From assembly GCF_000186265.1 (NCBI RefSeq), contig NC_014934.1:62001-126000 (forward strand): DNA of 64,000 nucleotides, read 5' to 3'. The position numbers and the translations under genes are program-made. Shown piece after piece: positions 17,319 through 26,371 of the stretch (position 1 is the first letter of the stretch; each line of letters opens with the position of its first letter). Under the pieces are notes generated by a model. That model made no database searches, had not been told where the DNA came from, and saw nothing but the letters and a program-made list of their open reading frames with translations. This stretch comes from Cellulophaga algicola DSM 14237. Its GTDB lineage: Bacteria > Bacteroidota > Bacteroidia > Flavobacteriales > Flavobacteriaceae.

Positions 17319-18731
17319 ATGAAGCATACAGATTATGATTTTGGATTAGTAGGACTTGGCGTTATGGGGCGTAATTTTATCTTAAATGTCGCAGATAATA
17401 ATTTTAAGGCCTTTGGTTATGACTTAGATCAAGAAAAGGTTGATGCCTTGAAAACCGAAGGTGGAAATTTAGAGCGCGTTAATGCCGCTACTGATATTAA
17501 AACTTTTGTAAATGCCTTAGCTACTCCGCGAAAAATAATGCTATTAGTACCTGCAGGTAAAATTGTTGATGCTGTAATAGAAAACTTATTGCCTTTTTTA
17601 GCAAAAGATGACATTATTATTGATGGTGGAAATTCTTTCTTTACAGATACAGACCGTAGAGAAGCTTACTTACAAGAAAAAGGAATTCACTTTTTTGGTT
17701 CTGGAGTTTCTGGTGGCGCAAAAGGAGCACGCAAAGGCCCTAGTATTATGCCTGGAGGTAATAAAGAAGCGTATGCACATGTTAAACCTATTTTCGAAGC
17801 AGTTTCTGCTAAATATAACGGAGAACCTTGTGTAGCCTATTTAGGCCCTAAATCTGCCGGAAATTATGTAAAAATGGTACATAATGGTATTGAGTACGGT
17901 TTAATGCAACTAACTTCTGAAATTTATGATATTCTTAGAAAAGCTGGCGGGCTCACAAATGATGAATTACACACTGTCTTTGACACTTGGAATAAAGGAA
18001 GGTTACAATCTTTTTTAGTTGAAATAACAGCTGAAATTTTTAACCAGAAAGATGATAAAAGTGATGGTCGTTTAGTGGATAAAATTTTAGACAAAGCAAA
18101 ACAAAAAGGTACTGGAAAATGGACCTCACAAAATGCCATGGATTTAGGTATTCCTGTTCCTTCTATTGATATTGCAGTTAGCATGCGCGAAATTTCTTCC
18201 TTAAAAGAAGAGCGCGTAGAAGCAGATGGATTGTATGGCAGACCTGAAGTTGCCCCAATAGCAAAAGAAGATTTAATTGCCATGGCCGAAGAAGCTTTGT
18301 ATTTTGCTTTTATAACAACCTACGCTCAAGGCTTACATCAATTAGCAGATGCATCAAAAGAATACAAGTATGAGTTAGATTTATCTGTGATTGCTAAAAT
18401 CTGGAGAGCTGGCTGTATTATCAGAGCTGGTTTACTTGCTGATATTTCTAGTGCTTATGTAGAAAACAAAGACTTAAAGAATTTACTATTAGCACCTTCT
18501 TTTGTTCCTAAAGTACAGAAAGCAGTTCCTTCCTCTAGAAAATTAGTTGCTTATGCTGCTACTAGCGGAATTCCAATGCCAGGGCTATCAAATTCATTAA
18601 CTTATTTTGATGCCTATACTTCTAGTAAATTACCTTTAAATTTAATCCAAGCACAAAGAGATCACTTTGGGTCGCATACCTATGAACGTACAGATGTAGA
18701 AGGTATTTTCCATACAGAATGGGGTGCTTAA
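17319..18731 (+). CDS. gnd: NADP-dependent 6-phosphogluconate dehydrogenase (decarboxylating)
   Basis: Third enzyme of the oxidative pentose phosphate branch, converting 6-phosphogluconate to ribulose-5-phosphate. Starting at ATG 17319 it has 470 residues, the family norm; the TTG at 17292 would add nine residues in front of the Rossmann fold and is rejected. Motifs: GLGVMGRNFILNVADN (NADP fold), GSGVSGGAKGARKGPSIMPG (substrate), KMVHNGIEYGLMQL (catalytic Lys and His-Asn) and the C-terminal HTEWGA. It is divergent from zwf-pgl and followed by a terminator. Confidence 0.97.
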   Translation: MKHTDYDFGLVGLGVMGRNFILNVADNNFKAFGYDLDQEKVDALKTEGGNLERVNAATDIKTFVNALATPRKIMLLVPAGKIVDAVIENLLPFLAKDDIIIDGGNSFFTDTDRREAYLQEKGIHFFGSGVSGGAKGARKGPSIMPGGNKEAYAHVKPIFEAVSAKYNGEPCVAYLGPKSAGNYVKMVHNGIEYGLMQLTSEIYDILRKAGGLTNDELHTVFDTWNKGRLQSFLVEITAEIFNQKDDKSDGRLVDKILDKAKQKGTGKWTSQNAMDLGIPVPSIDIAVSMREISSLKEERVEADGLYGRPEVAPIAKEDLIAMAEEALYFAFITTYAQGLHQLADASKEYKYELDLSVIAKIWRAGCIIRAGLLADISSAYVENKDLKNLLLAPSFVPKVQKAVPSSRKLVAYAATSGIPMPGLSNSLTYFDAYTSSKLPLNLIQAQRDHFGSHTYERTDVEGIFHTEWGA

Positions 18732-18753
18732 TACGCTAAACATATAAATTTCT

Positions 18754-18790
18754 AAAAAGGTCCAATAGCACGCTATTGGACCTTTTTTTT
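18754..18790 (+). terminator. terminator of gnd
   Basis: An 11-bp stem (18758-18768 with 18773-18783) with a CACG loop and an eight-base T run, 26 nt after the gnd stop. Confidence 0.88.
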
Positions 18791-18876
18791 ATATTAAATT
18801 CTCATTTTACATTAGTTCATTACAATAATTTTCTCAAACGTAGGTTTAATACTGTATAAATTTAACCTACTTAAGT

Positions 18877-19260
18877 ATGAAATGGTATTTAGACGCATTA
18901 AAAAAATATGCACAATTTGATGGGCGTTCAAGAAGACAAGAATATTGGATGTTTAGATTATTTTCAATTTTATTTATGTTTGCAAGCTTAATTATAGACG
19001 GGATTATATCTTATTTAGCAGATTTCCCTCTATTTATCGTAACTACACTCTACTGTTTAGCTATTATAATTCCTAGTATAGCAATAACCATAAGAAGATT
19101 ACATGACACCAACAATAGTGGTTGGATGATTTTTGTAGCGTTAATTCCGTTTGTTGGTGGTATTTGGTTGCTTGTTTTAGAAGTTACAGAAGGAACACAT
19201 GGAAAAAATGATTATGGTGAAGATCCTAAGAATAGTCCAGAACTCATTCAGAGTTATTAA
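18877..19260 (+). CDS. DUF805 family membrane protein
   Basis: A 127-residue inner-membrane protein matching the DUF805 family. The N-terminal MKWYLDALKKYAQFDGRSRR and QEYWMFRLF are family hallmarks, followed by three to four membrane helices. The loop ITIRRLHDTNNSGWMIF is the most conserved DUF805 segment, and the tail GTHGKNDYGEDPKN is also standard. Function is unknown for the whole family. It is monocistronic and ends in a hairpin terminator. Confidence 0.92.
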   Translation: MKWYLDALKKYAQFDGRSRRQEYWMFRLFSILFMFASLIIDGIISYLADFPLFIVTTLYCLAIIIPSIAITIRRLHDTNNSGWMIFVALIPFVGGIWLLVLEVTEGTHGKNDYGEDPKNSPELIQSY

Positions 19261-19273
19261 TTCTAAGAAAATT

Positions 19274-19306
19274 AAATCCATTACAACTTGTAATGGATTT
19301 TTTATT
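19274..19306 (+). terminator. terminator of the DUF805 gene
   Basis: An 11-bp perfect stem (19274-19284 with 19290-19300), AACTT loop, then TTTATTT. The ATG at 19293 lies inside its 3' arm, an argument against that codon being the next gene's start. Confidence 0.85.
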
Positions 19307-19337
19307 TGATACCTTTCTTTTTGTAACAAAAAAAGAT

Positions 19338-19742
19338 ATGCTTTTTTACAAAAACCCTAAGTACAAGAATCTACAATTAACACTTTCCGCATTTGTAGTG
19401 ATAAGTGTAAGCTTTGTATATGGAGGAAACCCAAGTGTTTTTCTTCCTTATGTTTTTGGTTTTGATGTAATTGATATTGATTTAAAAAATATACTCAGAG
19501 CTATAATGGGGTTATACCTTGCTATCGGTGGCTTTTGGGTTTACGGAATATGCAATAAGAATTATTGGGAATCTGCAACGCTCATCAATATTTTATTCAT
19601 GGGTGGCTTAGCCTTTGGAAGACTTGTAAGCACCCTACTTGATGGAATATCTCCCCAATTTATGGTAGGTCTTATTTTAGAATTTATGTTTATGCTTTGG
19701 GGAATTTATAACCTGAAAGTATATCGTAAAAATAATCTATAA
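19338..19742 (+). CDS. DUF4345-like membrane protein
   Basis: About 134 residues with four hydrophobic segments. The pattern FGFDVIDIDLKNILRAIMGL followed by YLAIGGFWVYGICNKNYWES resembles DUF4345 proteins. I prefer ATG 19338 (MLFYKNPKYKNLQLTL) to the upstream ATG at 19293, because the latter sits in the terminator hairpin of the previous gene while 19338 follows an A/G-rich stretch (AAAAAAAGAT). The last helices include FMGGLAFGRLVSTLLDG. Function unknown. Confidence 0.72.
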   Translation: MLFYKNPKYKNLQLTLSAFVVISVSFVYGGNPSVFLPYVFGFDVIDIDLKNILRAIMGLYLAIGGFWVYGICNKNYWESATLINILFMGGLAFGRLVSTLLDGISPQFMVGLILEFMFMLWGIYNLKVYRKNNL

Positions 19743-19779
19743 AAACCATTACCCTCCTATAGCAATATATACCTATCTA

Positions 19780-21360
19780 CTATCGTGTAGGTTCTCGCTC
19801 TGCTTTTTTCCAACCTGCTAAAAGTTGTTTTGATAAGTCTAAAATTACTACAGTATAGTTTTCATTTTTAGAAAGATTAACCGTTTCAAAAGCATCATTT
19901 TCTGAGTTATACAATTCTGAAGACACAAAAACGCCCTTAGCACCTGTTTTTTCATCCCAACCATACCATTCAATATAATGATATTTCGCTGTATTTATAG
20001 AGTATCCCATATAGCGTTTGCCATCTGCAGACCCCTTAGGCCGTCTATGAAATTGACTAAAAGTTGCTTTTTTCCATGATAAATCTGGTTTTTCTAATAA
20101 AGGAACAAAACTAGTTCCCTGCATATATTCCGGAACAGGAATCCCAGAAAGCTCACTAAGAGAGGGAAACATATCTATTAATTCTGTAATCGCATAACTC
20201 TTTACGCCTCTAAGTTTCTGATTTGGATACCTAATGATCATTGGTACTTTTAAATCAATAGTATAGTTTGTCATTTTACCCCAACTATTAAGTTCTCCTA
20301 ATTTCCATCCATGATCTCCAAACACAATGATAATTGTATTTTCATAGATTCCAATGGTTTTCATATGTGCAATTAGGTCTCCCAGTAATGCATCTACATA
20401 GCTAACACTAGCGTAATAACCATGTTTTAAGGTTAGAATAGTGTCTTTAGAAATGCGATTAGGAGTGGTAGGATGGCCTATATGTTCAAAGCCATCGTAA
20501 TGTCTTAATTCATACATAGAGTTCATGCTATGAAGCAGCGCTCCTTCTGGAATTTTAGGATTCACGGCCATAGAAATTTTCTCACGATCATATAAATCCC
20601 AATATTTTTTTAGGTGCTGCAAATGGTAGATGCGGTCTAAAATATCCTAATCCGAAAAAGAATGGTACTTTTGATTTAGAAAGCCTTGTGAGCGTTTGTT
20701 TTGCCAGTTTGGTTTGTGCTCCGTCATAATACATGGTGTCATGTACATCAGCAGCTTCCCAAGCGGGTCCTGTATTCCAACCATCTGCGTAACGTTCTGG
20801 CCGTAATTTTAATAAGGAATCTCTTTTGATTACTTGTGATTTATTAACTGCTTCGCTGCTATAAAAAGTCTCTCCATCTCTTTTAAGCCATTCTTTTTTT
20901 AAATATCGAGAAGGTCTTAAATCTGGTTCTTCCATGATATAGCATCTGGTATATAATTATGAAAAATTTTACCCAAATTAACGGTATGATAGCCCTATTT
21001 AGAAAAATATTGAGGCATAGTAACTGCTTCAGGATTGATCACTCTAAACTCCTCTCCTAAGTGCCAAACACGTGTAGCGTCTGGACGTAAACCCGTCATT
21101 AGACTAGCTCTAGAGGGGGCGCAAACTGCAACTTGTGCATAGGTCTCCATAAAAGTCATTCCTTCAGACGCTAATTTGTCTATATTGGGAGTAATAACTT
21201 CAGTATCGCCATAGACCCCCAAAGTTGGTCTTAGATCATCTATAGCTATAAAAAGAATATTGGGCGGTATCGATTCCTTTTCTTGGTGCTGACTGTTGCA
21301 AATTAAGACCGAACAAAGTAACACAAGCTTAAACATCATACGTTTACCATTCATCATCAC
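19780..21360 (-). pseudogene. sulfatase (iduronate-2-sulfatase-like) broken by a stop and two frameshifts
   Basis: Three fragments in consecutive order form one sulfatase of about 500 codons. Fragment 1 (21360-20995) has a hydrophobic leader, the metal-binding NILFIAIDDLRP and the formylglycine site CAPSR; it ends at TAG 20997-20995. The same frame then continues GYHTVNLGKIFHNY until a one-base loss near 20935 (TGGAAG where TGGGAAG would restore WEEPDLRP). Fragment 2 (to 20588) ends where seven A replace six at about 20605-20612; six would restore AAPKKYWDLYDREKI. Fragment 3 (20622-19780) carries FGDHGWKLGELNSWGK. All catalytic motifs survive as sequence, so decay is recent. It would have removed sulfate from a polysaccharide, probably algal. 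No neighbouring polysaccharide-utilisation genes are seen. Confidence 0.88.
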
Positions 21361-21420
21361 ATCTAATTAAAAATTGTATGGAATAAAAATAACCCAATAC
21401 AATTAATAACGAACTTCCTA

Positions 21421-21462
21421 TAAAAGAAAACACCCATTTGTACTGCTACAAATGGGTGTTTT
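21421..21462 (-). terminator. terminator of carB
   Basis: A perfect 16-bp stem (21427-21442 with 21447-21462) around a CTGC loop. On the minus strand it runs into a T-rich tail just past the carB stop. Confidence 0.88.
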
Positions 21463-21480
21463 TAGTATTGTTCTTAAGTT

Positions 21481-24333
21481 TTATTTACTTAAATACATTT
21501 TTCTACGTGAATACAAGTTGTAGAATTCATCATCTTTTAAGCTATCAATAAATAAAATACTCTCTCCCGTACTCTTCATTTCTGGGCCTAAATTTTTATT
21601 TACATTATGAAACTTCTCAAAAGAGAAAACAGGTTGCTTTATAGCATACCCTTCTAACTGAGGATTAAATTTAAAGTCTTTAACTTTTTTCTCTCCTAAC
21701 ATTACTTTAGTTGCATAGTTTACGTAAGGTTCTTTATATGCTTTTGCGATAAATGGCACGGTACGCGATGCTCTTGGGTTCGCTTCAATAATGTATACAA
21801 TTTCATCTTTTATCGCAAACTGCACATTGATAAGCCCTACCGTATTTAAAGCTAACGCAATGTTCTTGGTATGGTCTTTAATTTGTTGCATTACTAATTC
21901 TCCTAAATTAAAAGGAGGTAAGGTAGCGTTAGAATCTCCTGAGTGAATACCACATGGTTCAATATGCTCCATGATTCCTATGATGTACACATCTTCTCCA
22001 TCGCAAATAGCATCTGCTTCTGCTTCTATGGCACCATCCAAATAATGATCTAATAGTAATTTATTACCTGGTATTTGCTTTAAGAGATTAATTACATGCT
22101 CTTCTAATTCTTGTCTGTTAATTACAATTTTCATTCCTTGCCCTCCTAAAACGTAGGAAGGTCTAATTAATAAAGGAAAATCTAATTCATCAGAAAGTGC
22201 TAATGCTTCCTCTGCGGTCTCTGCTACTCCAAATTGAGGAAAAGGGATGTTATTTTCTTGAAGCATTTTAGAAAAACTTCCTCTATCTTCTGCTAAATCA
22301 AGGGCTTTAAAGCTAGTTCCTATAATTTTTATACCATGTTTTTCTAATTTCTCAGCTAATTTAAGTGCTGTTTGCCCACCTAATTGAACGATAACTCCTT
22401 CTGGTTTTTCATGAAGAATAATATCGTAGATATGTTCCCAAAAAACAGGTTCGAAGTATAGTTTATCAGCCGTATCAAAATCGGTAGACACTGTTTCAGG
22501 GTTACAATTAATCATAATAGTTTCATAACCACATTCTGCAGCTGCTAAAACACCATGAACACAACAGTAATCAAACTCAATCCCTTGCCCTATTCGATTT
22601 GGACCTGATCCTAAAACAACAATCTTTTTCTTTTCAGTTACTATACTGTCATTCGCAACATACCTAGTTCCGTCTGGTCTTTCTATTTCTTCTTCAAAAG
22701 TAGAATAATAGTAGGGCGTCATTGCTTTAAACTCTGCCGCACAAGTATCTACTAATTTAAAAACTCTATTAATGTTTAATTCCGTACGTTTTTTATGAAC
22801 CTCGCTCTCATAACAATCGAGCATATGTGCGATTTGACGATCTGCAAACCCTTTTTGCTTTGCTTCTAAAAGAATGTCTTTAGGCAAAGATTCTATCGTA
22901 TAGGTTTCTATTTCTTTTTCTAATATATGCAGTTCTTCATATTGCTTTAAGAACCACATGTCTATTTTAGTTATTTCATGTATTCTGCTCAATGGAATCC
23001 CTAATTGAATTGCATCATAGATAATAAATACACGATCCCAACTTGGAATTGTTAACTTACTGATGATTTTATCATAATCTTTCACTCCTTTACCATCTGC
23101 TCCTAATCCGTTTCTTTTAATTTCTAAAGATTGCGTTGCTTTATGAAGTGCTTCTTGAAAAGAACGTCCTATCCCCATTACTTCGCCAACAGATTTCATT
23201 TGCAAGCCTAAAGTCCTATCTGATCCTTCAAACTTATCAAAATTCCAACGTGGAATTTTTACAATCACATAATCTAAAGTAGGCTCAAATAAAGCCGAAG
23301 TAGATTTTGTAATTTGGTTATCTAATTCATCTAAATTGTATCCTATTGCTAATTTTGTAGCTATTTTTGCGATTGGATACCCTGTCGCTTTTGAAGCTAA
23401 AGCAGAAGAACGTGATACTCTTGGGTTAATTTCTATAGCAATTATCTCTTCCTTTTCATCAGGACTAACCGCAAACTGCACATTACATCCTCCAGCGAAA
23501 TCGCCAATACTACGCATCATATGAATTGCCATATCACGCATTTTTTGATACGTTTTGTCAGACAAAGTCATTGCAGGAGCTACAGTAATAGAATCTCCTG
23601 TATGGATTCCCATAGGATCCATGTTTTCTATTGCACAAATAATAACTACGTTATCATTTTTATCACGTAATAGCTCTAATTCATATTCTTTCCAACCCAT
23701 TAAGGCTTTATCAATCATTACTTCATGAATTGGAGAAATTTCTAACCCACGACTTAATAACTCATCAAAATCTTCTGGCTTATATACTATAGAAGCTCCA
23801 GCTCCTCCTAATGTATAAGATGCTCTAATGACTAAAGGAAAGCCAAACTCTTGAGCAATTTCTTTTCCTTTTAAGAAAGAAGTTGCTGTAGCTTGTGGCG
23901 CCATTCCAATACCAATTTTCAACATTAGATTTCTAAACTTTTCACGATCTTCTGTAATATTTATAGCATCAATATCAACGCCAATAAGTTCTACTCCAAA
24001 ATCTTTCCAAATTCCTTTTTCATCTGCCTCAATACACAAATTTAAAGCGGTCTGCCCTCCCATTGTAGGTAAAACTGCATCTATATTTGGATGCTTTTTT
24101 AAAATCTCGATGATAGATTTTGTGGTTAAGGGCTTTAGATAGACATGATCTGCCATAGTAGGATCAGTCATTATCGTAGCAGGGTTACTATTAATTAAAA
24201 TAGTTTCTATCCCATCTTCACGCAAAGATCTAAGAGATTGAGAACCAGCATAATCAAACTCACATGCTTGTCCAATTACAATTGGTCCAGAACCAATTAA
24301 TAAAACAGATTTGATATTTTTATTCTTAGGCAT
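21481..24333 (-). CDS. carB: carbamoyl-phosphate synthase large subunit, short form
   Basis: A 950-residue synthetase that makes carbamoyl phosphate from bicarbonate, ATP and glutamine-derived ammonia for pyrimidine and arginine synthesis. Both ATP-grasp halves are present: LLIGSGPIVIGQACEFDYAG at the N-terminus and VVLGSGPNRIGQGIEFDYCC at the second half, with the matching EINPRVSRSSALASKATGYP and EANPRASRTVPFIAKAY segments. The protein stops after the STGE segment that follows the second ATP-grasp (MKSTGESILFIDSL), so the C-terminal MGS-like allosteric domain of the roughly 1070-residue enterobacterial enzyme is missing. Short CarB is, to my knowledge, usual in Flavobacteriia. It lies downstream of rpmH with a terminator between. 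Confidence 0.96.
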   Translation of the reverse strand: MPKNKNIKSVLLIGSGPIVIGQACEFDYAGSQSLRSLREDGIETILINSNPATIMTDPTMADHVYLKPLTTKSIIEILKKHPNIDAVLPTMGGQTALNLCIEADEKGIWKDFGVELIGVDIDAINITEDREKFRNLMLKIGIGMAPQATATSFLKGKEIAQEFGFPLVIRASYTLGGAGASIVYKPEDFDELLSRGLEISPIHEVMIDKALMGWKEYELELLRDKNDNVVIICAIENMDPMGIHTGDSITVAPAMTLSDKTYQKMRDMAIHMMRSIGDFAGGCNVQFAVSPDEKEEIIAIEINPRVSRSSALASKATGYPIAKIATKLAIGYNLDELDNQITKSTSALFEPTLDYVIVKIPRWNFDKFEGSDRTLGLQMKSVGEVMGIGRSFQEALHKATQSLEIKRNGLGADGKGVKDYDKIISKLTIPSWDRVFIIYDAIQLGIPLSRIHEITKIDMWFLKQYEELHILEKEIETYTIESLPKDILLEAKQKGFADRQIAHMLDCYESEVHKKRTELNINRVFKLVDTCAAEFKAMTPYYYSTFEEEIERPDGTRYVANDSIVTEKKKIVVLGSGPNRIGQGIEFDYCCVHGVLAAAECGYETIMINCNPETVSTDFDTADKLYFEPVFWEHIYDIILHEKPEGVIVQLGGQTALKLAEKLEKHGIKIIGTSFKALDLAEDRGSFSKMLQENNIPFPQFGVAETAEEALALSDELDFPLLIRPSYVLGGQGMKIVINRQELEEHVINLLKQIPGNKLLLDHYLDGAIEAEADAICDGEDVYIIGIMEHIEPCGIHSGDSNATLPPFNLGELVMQQIKDHTKNIALALNTVGLINVQFAIKDEIVYIIEANPRASRTVPFIAKAYKEPYVNYATKVMLGEKKVKDFKFNPQLEGYAIKQPVFSFEKFHNVNKNLGPEMKSTGESILFIDSLKDDEFYNLYSRRKMYLSK

Positions 24334-24380
24334 TGTACTTTGTATTATATAGTGTTCGCTAATTATTTTTAAAAATAGGC

Positions 24381-24416
24381 AAAAAAAAAGGTGCTACTTA
24401 TAAAAAAGTAACACCT
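24381..24416 (-). terminator. terminator of rpmH
   Basis: An 11-bp stem (24389-24399 with 24406-24416; one G-U pair on the minus strand) followed on that strand by nine T, 26 nt after the rpmH stop. Confidence 0.8.
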
Positions 24417-24441
24417 AATATCTAAAATAACAAATGAATCA

Positions 24442-24609
24442 TTATTTTTTATGTCTAGTTTCTGAAGATACAGTTAATTTTTTTCTTCCTTTTGCTCTTC
24501 TTCTAGCAATAACTTTTCTTCCATTTACAGACGCCATGCGTTCTCTAAAACCATGTTTGTTTCTTCTTTTACGCTTTGATGGCTGATATGTTCTTTTTTG
24601 TCCGGGCAT
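24442..24609 (-). CDS. rpmH: 50S ribosomal protein L34
   Basis: A 55-residue basic protein read from ATG 24609-24607 to TAA 24444-24442: [20 protein letters not shown], then [20 protein letters not shown] and GRKKLTV. This is an unmistakable L34 with a two-residue longer N-terminus than many. It is a component of the large ribosomal subunit. A strong promoter of the flavobacterial type lies upstream and a terminator downstream. Unlike many bacteria, it is next to carB rather than dnaA/rnpA. Confidence 0.97.
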   Translation of the reverse strand: MPGQKRTYQPSKRKRRNKHGFRERMASVNGRKVIARRRAKGRKKLTVSSETRHKK

Positions 24610-24678
24610 CTTATAATATCTTTAGTATCCTTTTAAATTCAATTTTAGTTTTGTCGATTGCTCGTCCAAAACTGGGCG

Positions 24679-24708
24679 CAAATATACAAAGACTTTTCGC
24701 ATTGACAA
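24679..24708 (-). promoter_or_regulatory. rpmH promoter (TTG-N19-TAnnTTTG)
   Basis: On the minus strand TATATTTG (24686-24679) is preceded at exactly 19 nt by TTG (24708-24706), part of TTTG. This is the Bacteroidetes sigma-ABfr consensus, and the position fits a ribosomal protein gene. Confidence 0.75.
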
Positions 24709-24742
24709 ATCTAATTTAAAAAATATTTTAGTTTGTTTTTAT

Positions 24743-24750
24743 TACTTTTG
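24743..24750 (+). promoter_or_regulatory. probable -7 element for the TPR membrane protein gene
   Basis: TACTTTTG matches TAnnTTTG and lies 53 nt before the ATG at 24804. No good -33 element is seen at the expected distance. Confidence 0.45.
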
Positions 24751-24803
24751 CCAAAATATATAAAAGAAGCAAAAACTAACTCCTTTACAAATTTACAAAT
24801 AAC

Positions 24804-25319
24804 ATGTTTAATAAAATTTTTAAATTAATAATTGCAGGCTTAATTATAGCATATGCTATATACCAATTTATTGAAGGCAACATTGGTAATGGCATCTTTT
24901 TAATCTTGTTCTCTTTAATTTTTATATTCCTTTATTTTAGAAACGAAATTATACTTCTTGCCTTTTTAAAAATGCGTAAGCAAGATTTAGTAGGAACTGA
25001 AAAATGGTTATCTAAAATTAAAAACCCTGAAGCGGCATTAACATTAAAGCAACAAGGTTATTACAACTACTTACATGGGATCATTTTTTCCCAGACAAAT
25101 CTAACTACTGCTGAAAAATACTTTAAAAAAGCTTTAAAGCTTGGCTTAACGATGGATTACGACGTTGCTATGGCTAAATTAAGCCTTGCGGGTATCTCTA
25201 TGCAGAAAAGAAGAAAAAGAGAAGCTACAATGCTTTTAAATGAAGCCAAAAAATTAGACAAGCAAGGTATGCTTACGGATCAAATTAAGATGATGAAAGT
25301 ACAATTGAAGAAAATATAA
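24804..25319 (+). CDS. membrane-anchored TPR-like protein
   Basis: A 171-residue protein with two N-terminal membrane helices (about residues 5-22 and 27-46) and a helical C-terminal half with TPR character: QQGYYNYLHGIIFSQTNL, AEKYFKKALKLGLTMDYDVA and ATMLLNEAKKLDKQGML. Lys-rich surfaces suggest a cytoplasmic interaction domain. Such proteins are common hypothetical proteins in flavobacteria. It is monocistronic with a bidirectional terminator after it. Function unknown. Confidence 0.82.
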   Translation: MFNKIFKLIIAGLIIAYAIYQFIEGNIGNGIFLILFSLIFIFLYFRNEIILLAFLKMRKQDLVGTEKWLSKIKNPEAALTLKQQGYYNYLHGIIFSQTNLTTAEKYFKKALKLGLTMDYDVAMAKLSLAGISMQKRRKREATMLLNEAKKLDKQGMLTDQIKMMKVQLKKI

Positions 25320-25340
25320 TCTTCAATAGCTTAAAAAATA

Positions 25341-25372
25341 AAAAAGCTTTAGCAGTTGCTAAAGCTTTTTTT
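25341..25372. terminator. bidirectional terminator between convergent genes
   Basis: A 13-bp perfect stem (25341-25353 with 25358-25370), AGTT loop, with A and T runs at its ends. It serves the TPR protein gene (+) and the transglycosylase gene (-). Confidence 0.85.
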
Positions 25373-25394
25373 ATGCTTAAATGTTAACTTTATT

Positions 25395-26342
25395 TTACTT
25401 AGAAGTCTTGTAATATCCTTTATTCGGGATTTCAACAATATATTTTTTTCTAGAATTATTGTTTAAGTGTGGCTCACGCAACCAAGGGTTATGACGTTTC
25501 AATATCTTATAATTGATTTCATACTGTTTAGCAAAGTCTGCAAAATCCGTTACAGGAACATCTACTTCTACATTAAATGTTGGTACTTGCGTATACATAT
25601 CTTCTTTAGCAATATCAAAACCATACTTATGTGGGTGTGAAAGAATTTCTTTGATTGCCAAAATACGGAACACATAACGCCCTGTCTCTTGCCCTAAAAG
25701 TAAATCATAATAAGCATTTACATCCTGAGCATCTAAATATTTCTGAATTCCGTAAGAACCCGCGTTATAAGACGCCGCAGACAAGGTCCAAGTACCAAAC
25801 TTTGCTTTTGATTTTTTTAAGTAATCACAAGCAACCTCTGTAGCTTTTTCAATATGGTAACGCTCATCTACGTTATCATTAACTTCTAAACCATACTCTC
25901 TTCCTGTAGTTTTCATTATTTGCCAAAAACCAGAAGCACCAGCAGGAGATCTTACATTTTCTAAACCGCTTTCTGCAACTGCCAAATATTTAAAATCATC
26001 CGGAATTCCATTTTTAGCCAAAATAGGTTCTATAATTGGAAAATATTTATTCGCACGTTTCATTAACAAAAGTGCATTAGACTGCCAATATGTATTCACT
26101 AAGAATTCACGATCTACACGCTCCATAATCTCAGGATCATCAAAAGGAACTAATTCTCCAGCAAAATTTAAGTCTTCAGGAATATCTATTGCGCTTATCT
26201 TATAACCAGTTGTTATTTCTGACGTAGCCACCTCCTCATTTATTAGCTGATTTTCATCAGCAGAATTTTGTACTGCAAAAATTAGCGTGCTTACAACAAA
26301 CAGCACTCCTAAAAGCATTAAAGTATTTTTTAAAAATTTCAT
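25395..26342 (-). CDS. lytic murein transglycosylase (SLT domain, MltD-like)
   Basis: A periplasmic muramidase-type enzyme that cleaves peptidoglycan with 1,6-anhydro product formation. The ATG at 26342 gives 315 residues starting MKFLKNTLMLLGVLFVVSTL, a signal anchor; upstream ATGs (26366) would add eight residues before it. The SLT domain (about residues 90-225) shows the catalytic glutamate in AVAESGLE, then SPAGASGFWQIMKTTGREYG and AASYNAG. The C-terminal region (VPTFNVEVDVPVTDFADFAK to NSRKKYIVEIP) looks like one degenerate LysM-type cell-wall binding unit. It lies 6 nt after the hydrolase gene when the longer start is used. Confidence 0.9.
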   Translation of the reverse strand: MKFLKNTLMLLGVLFVVSTLIFAVQNSADENQLINEEVATSEITTGYKISAIDIPEDLNFAGELVPFDDPEIMERVDREFLVNTYWQSNALLLMKRANKYFPIIEPILAKNGIPDDFKYLAVAESGLENVRSPAGASGFWQIMKTTGREYGLEVNDNVDERYHIEKATEVACDYLKKSKAKFGTWTLSAASYNAGSYGIQKYLDAQDVNAYYDLLLGQETGRYVFRILAIKEILSHPHKYGFDIAKEDMYTQVPTFNVEVDVPVTDFADFAKQYEINYKILKRHNPWLREPHLNNNSRKKYIVEIPNKGYYKTSK

Positions 26343-26371
26343 AGCTACCATATTTTTATACATCAAAGATA

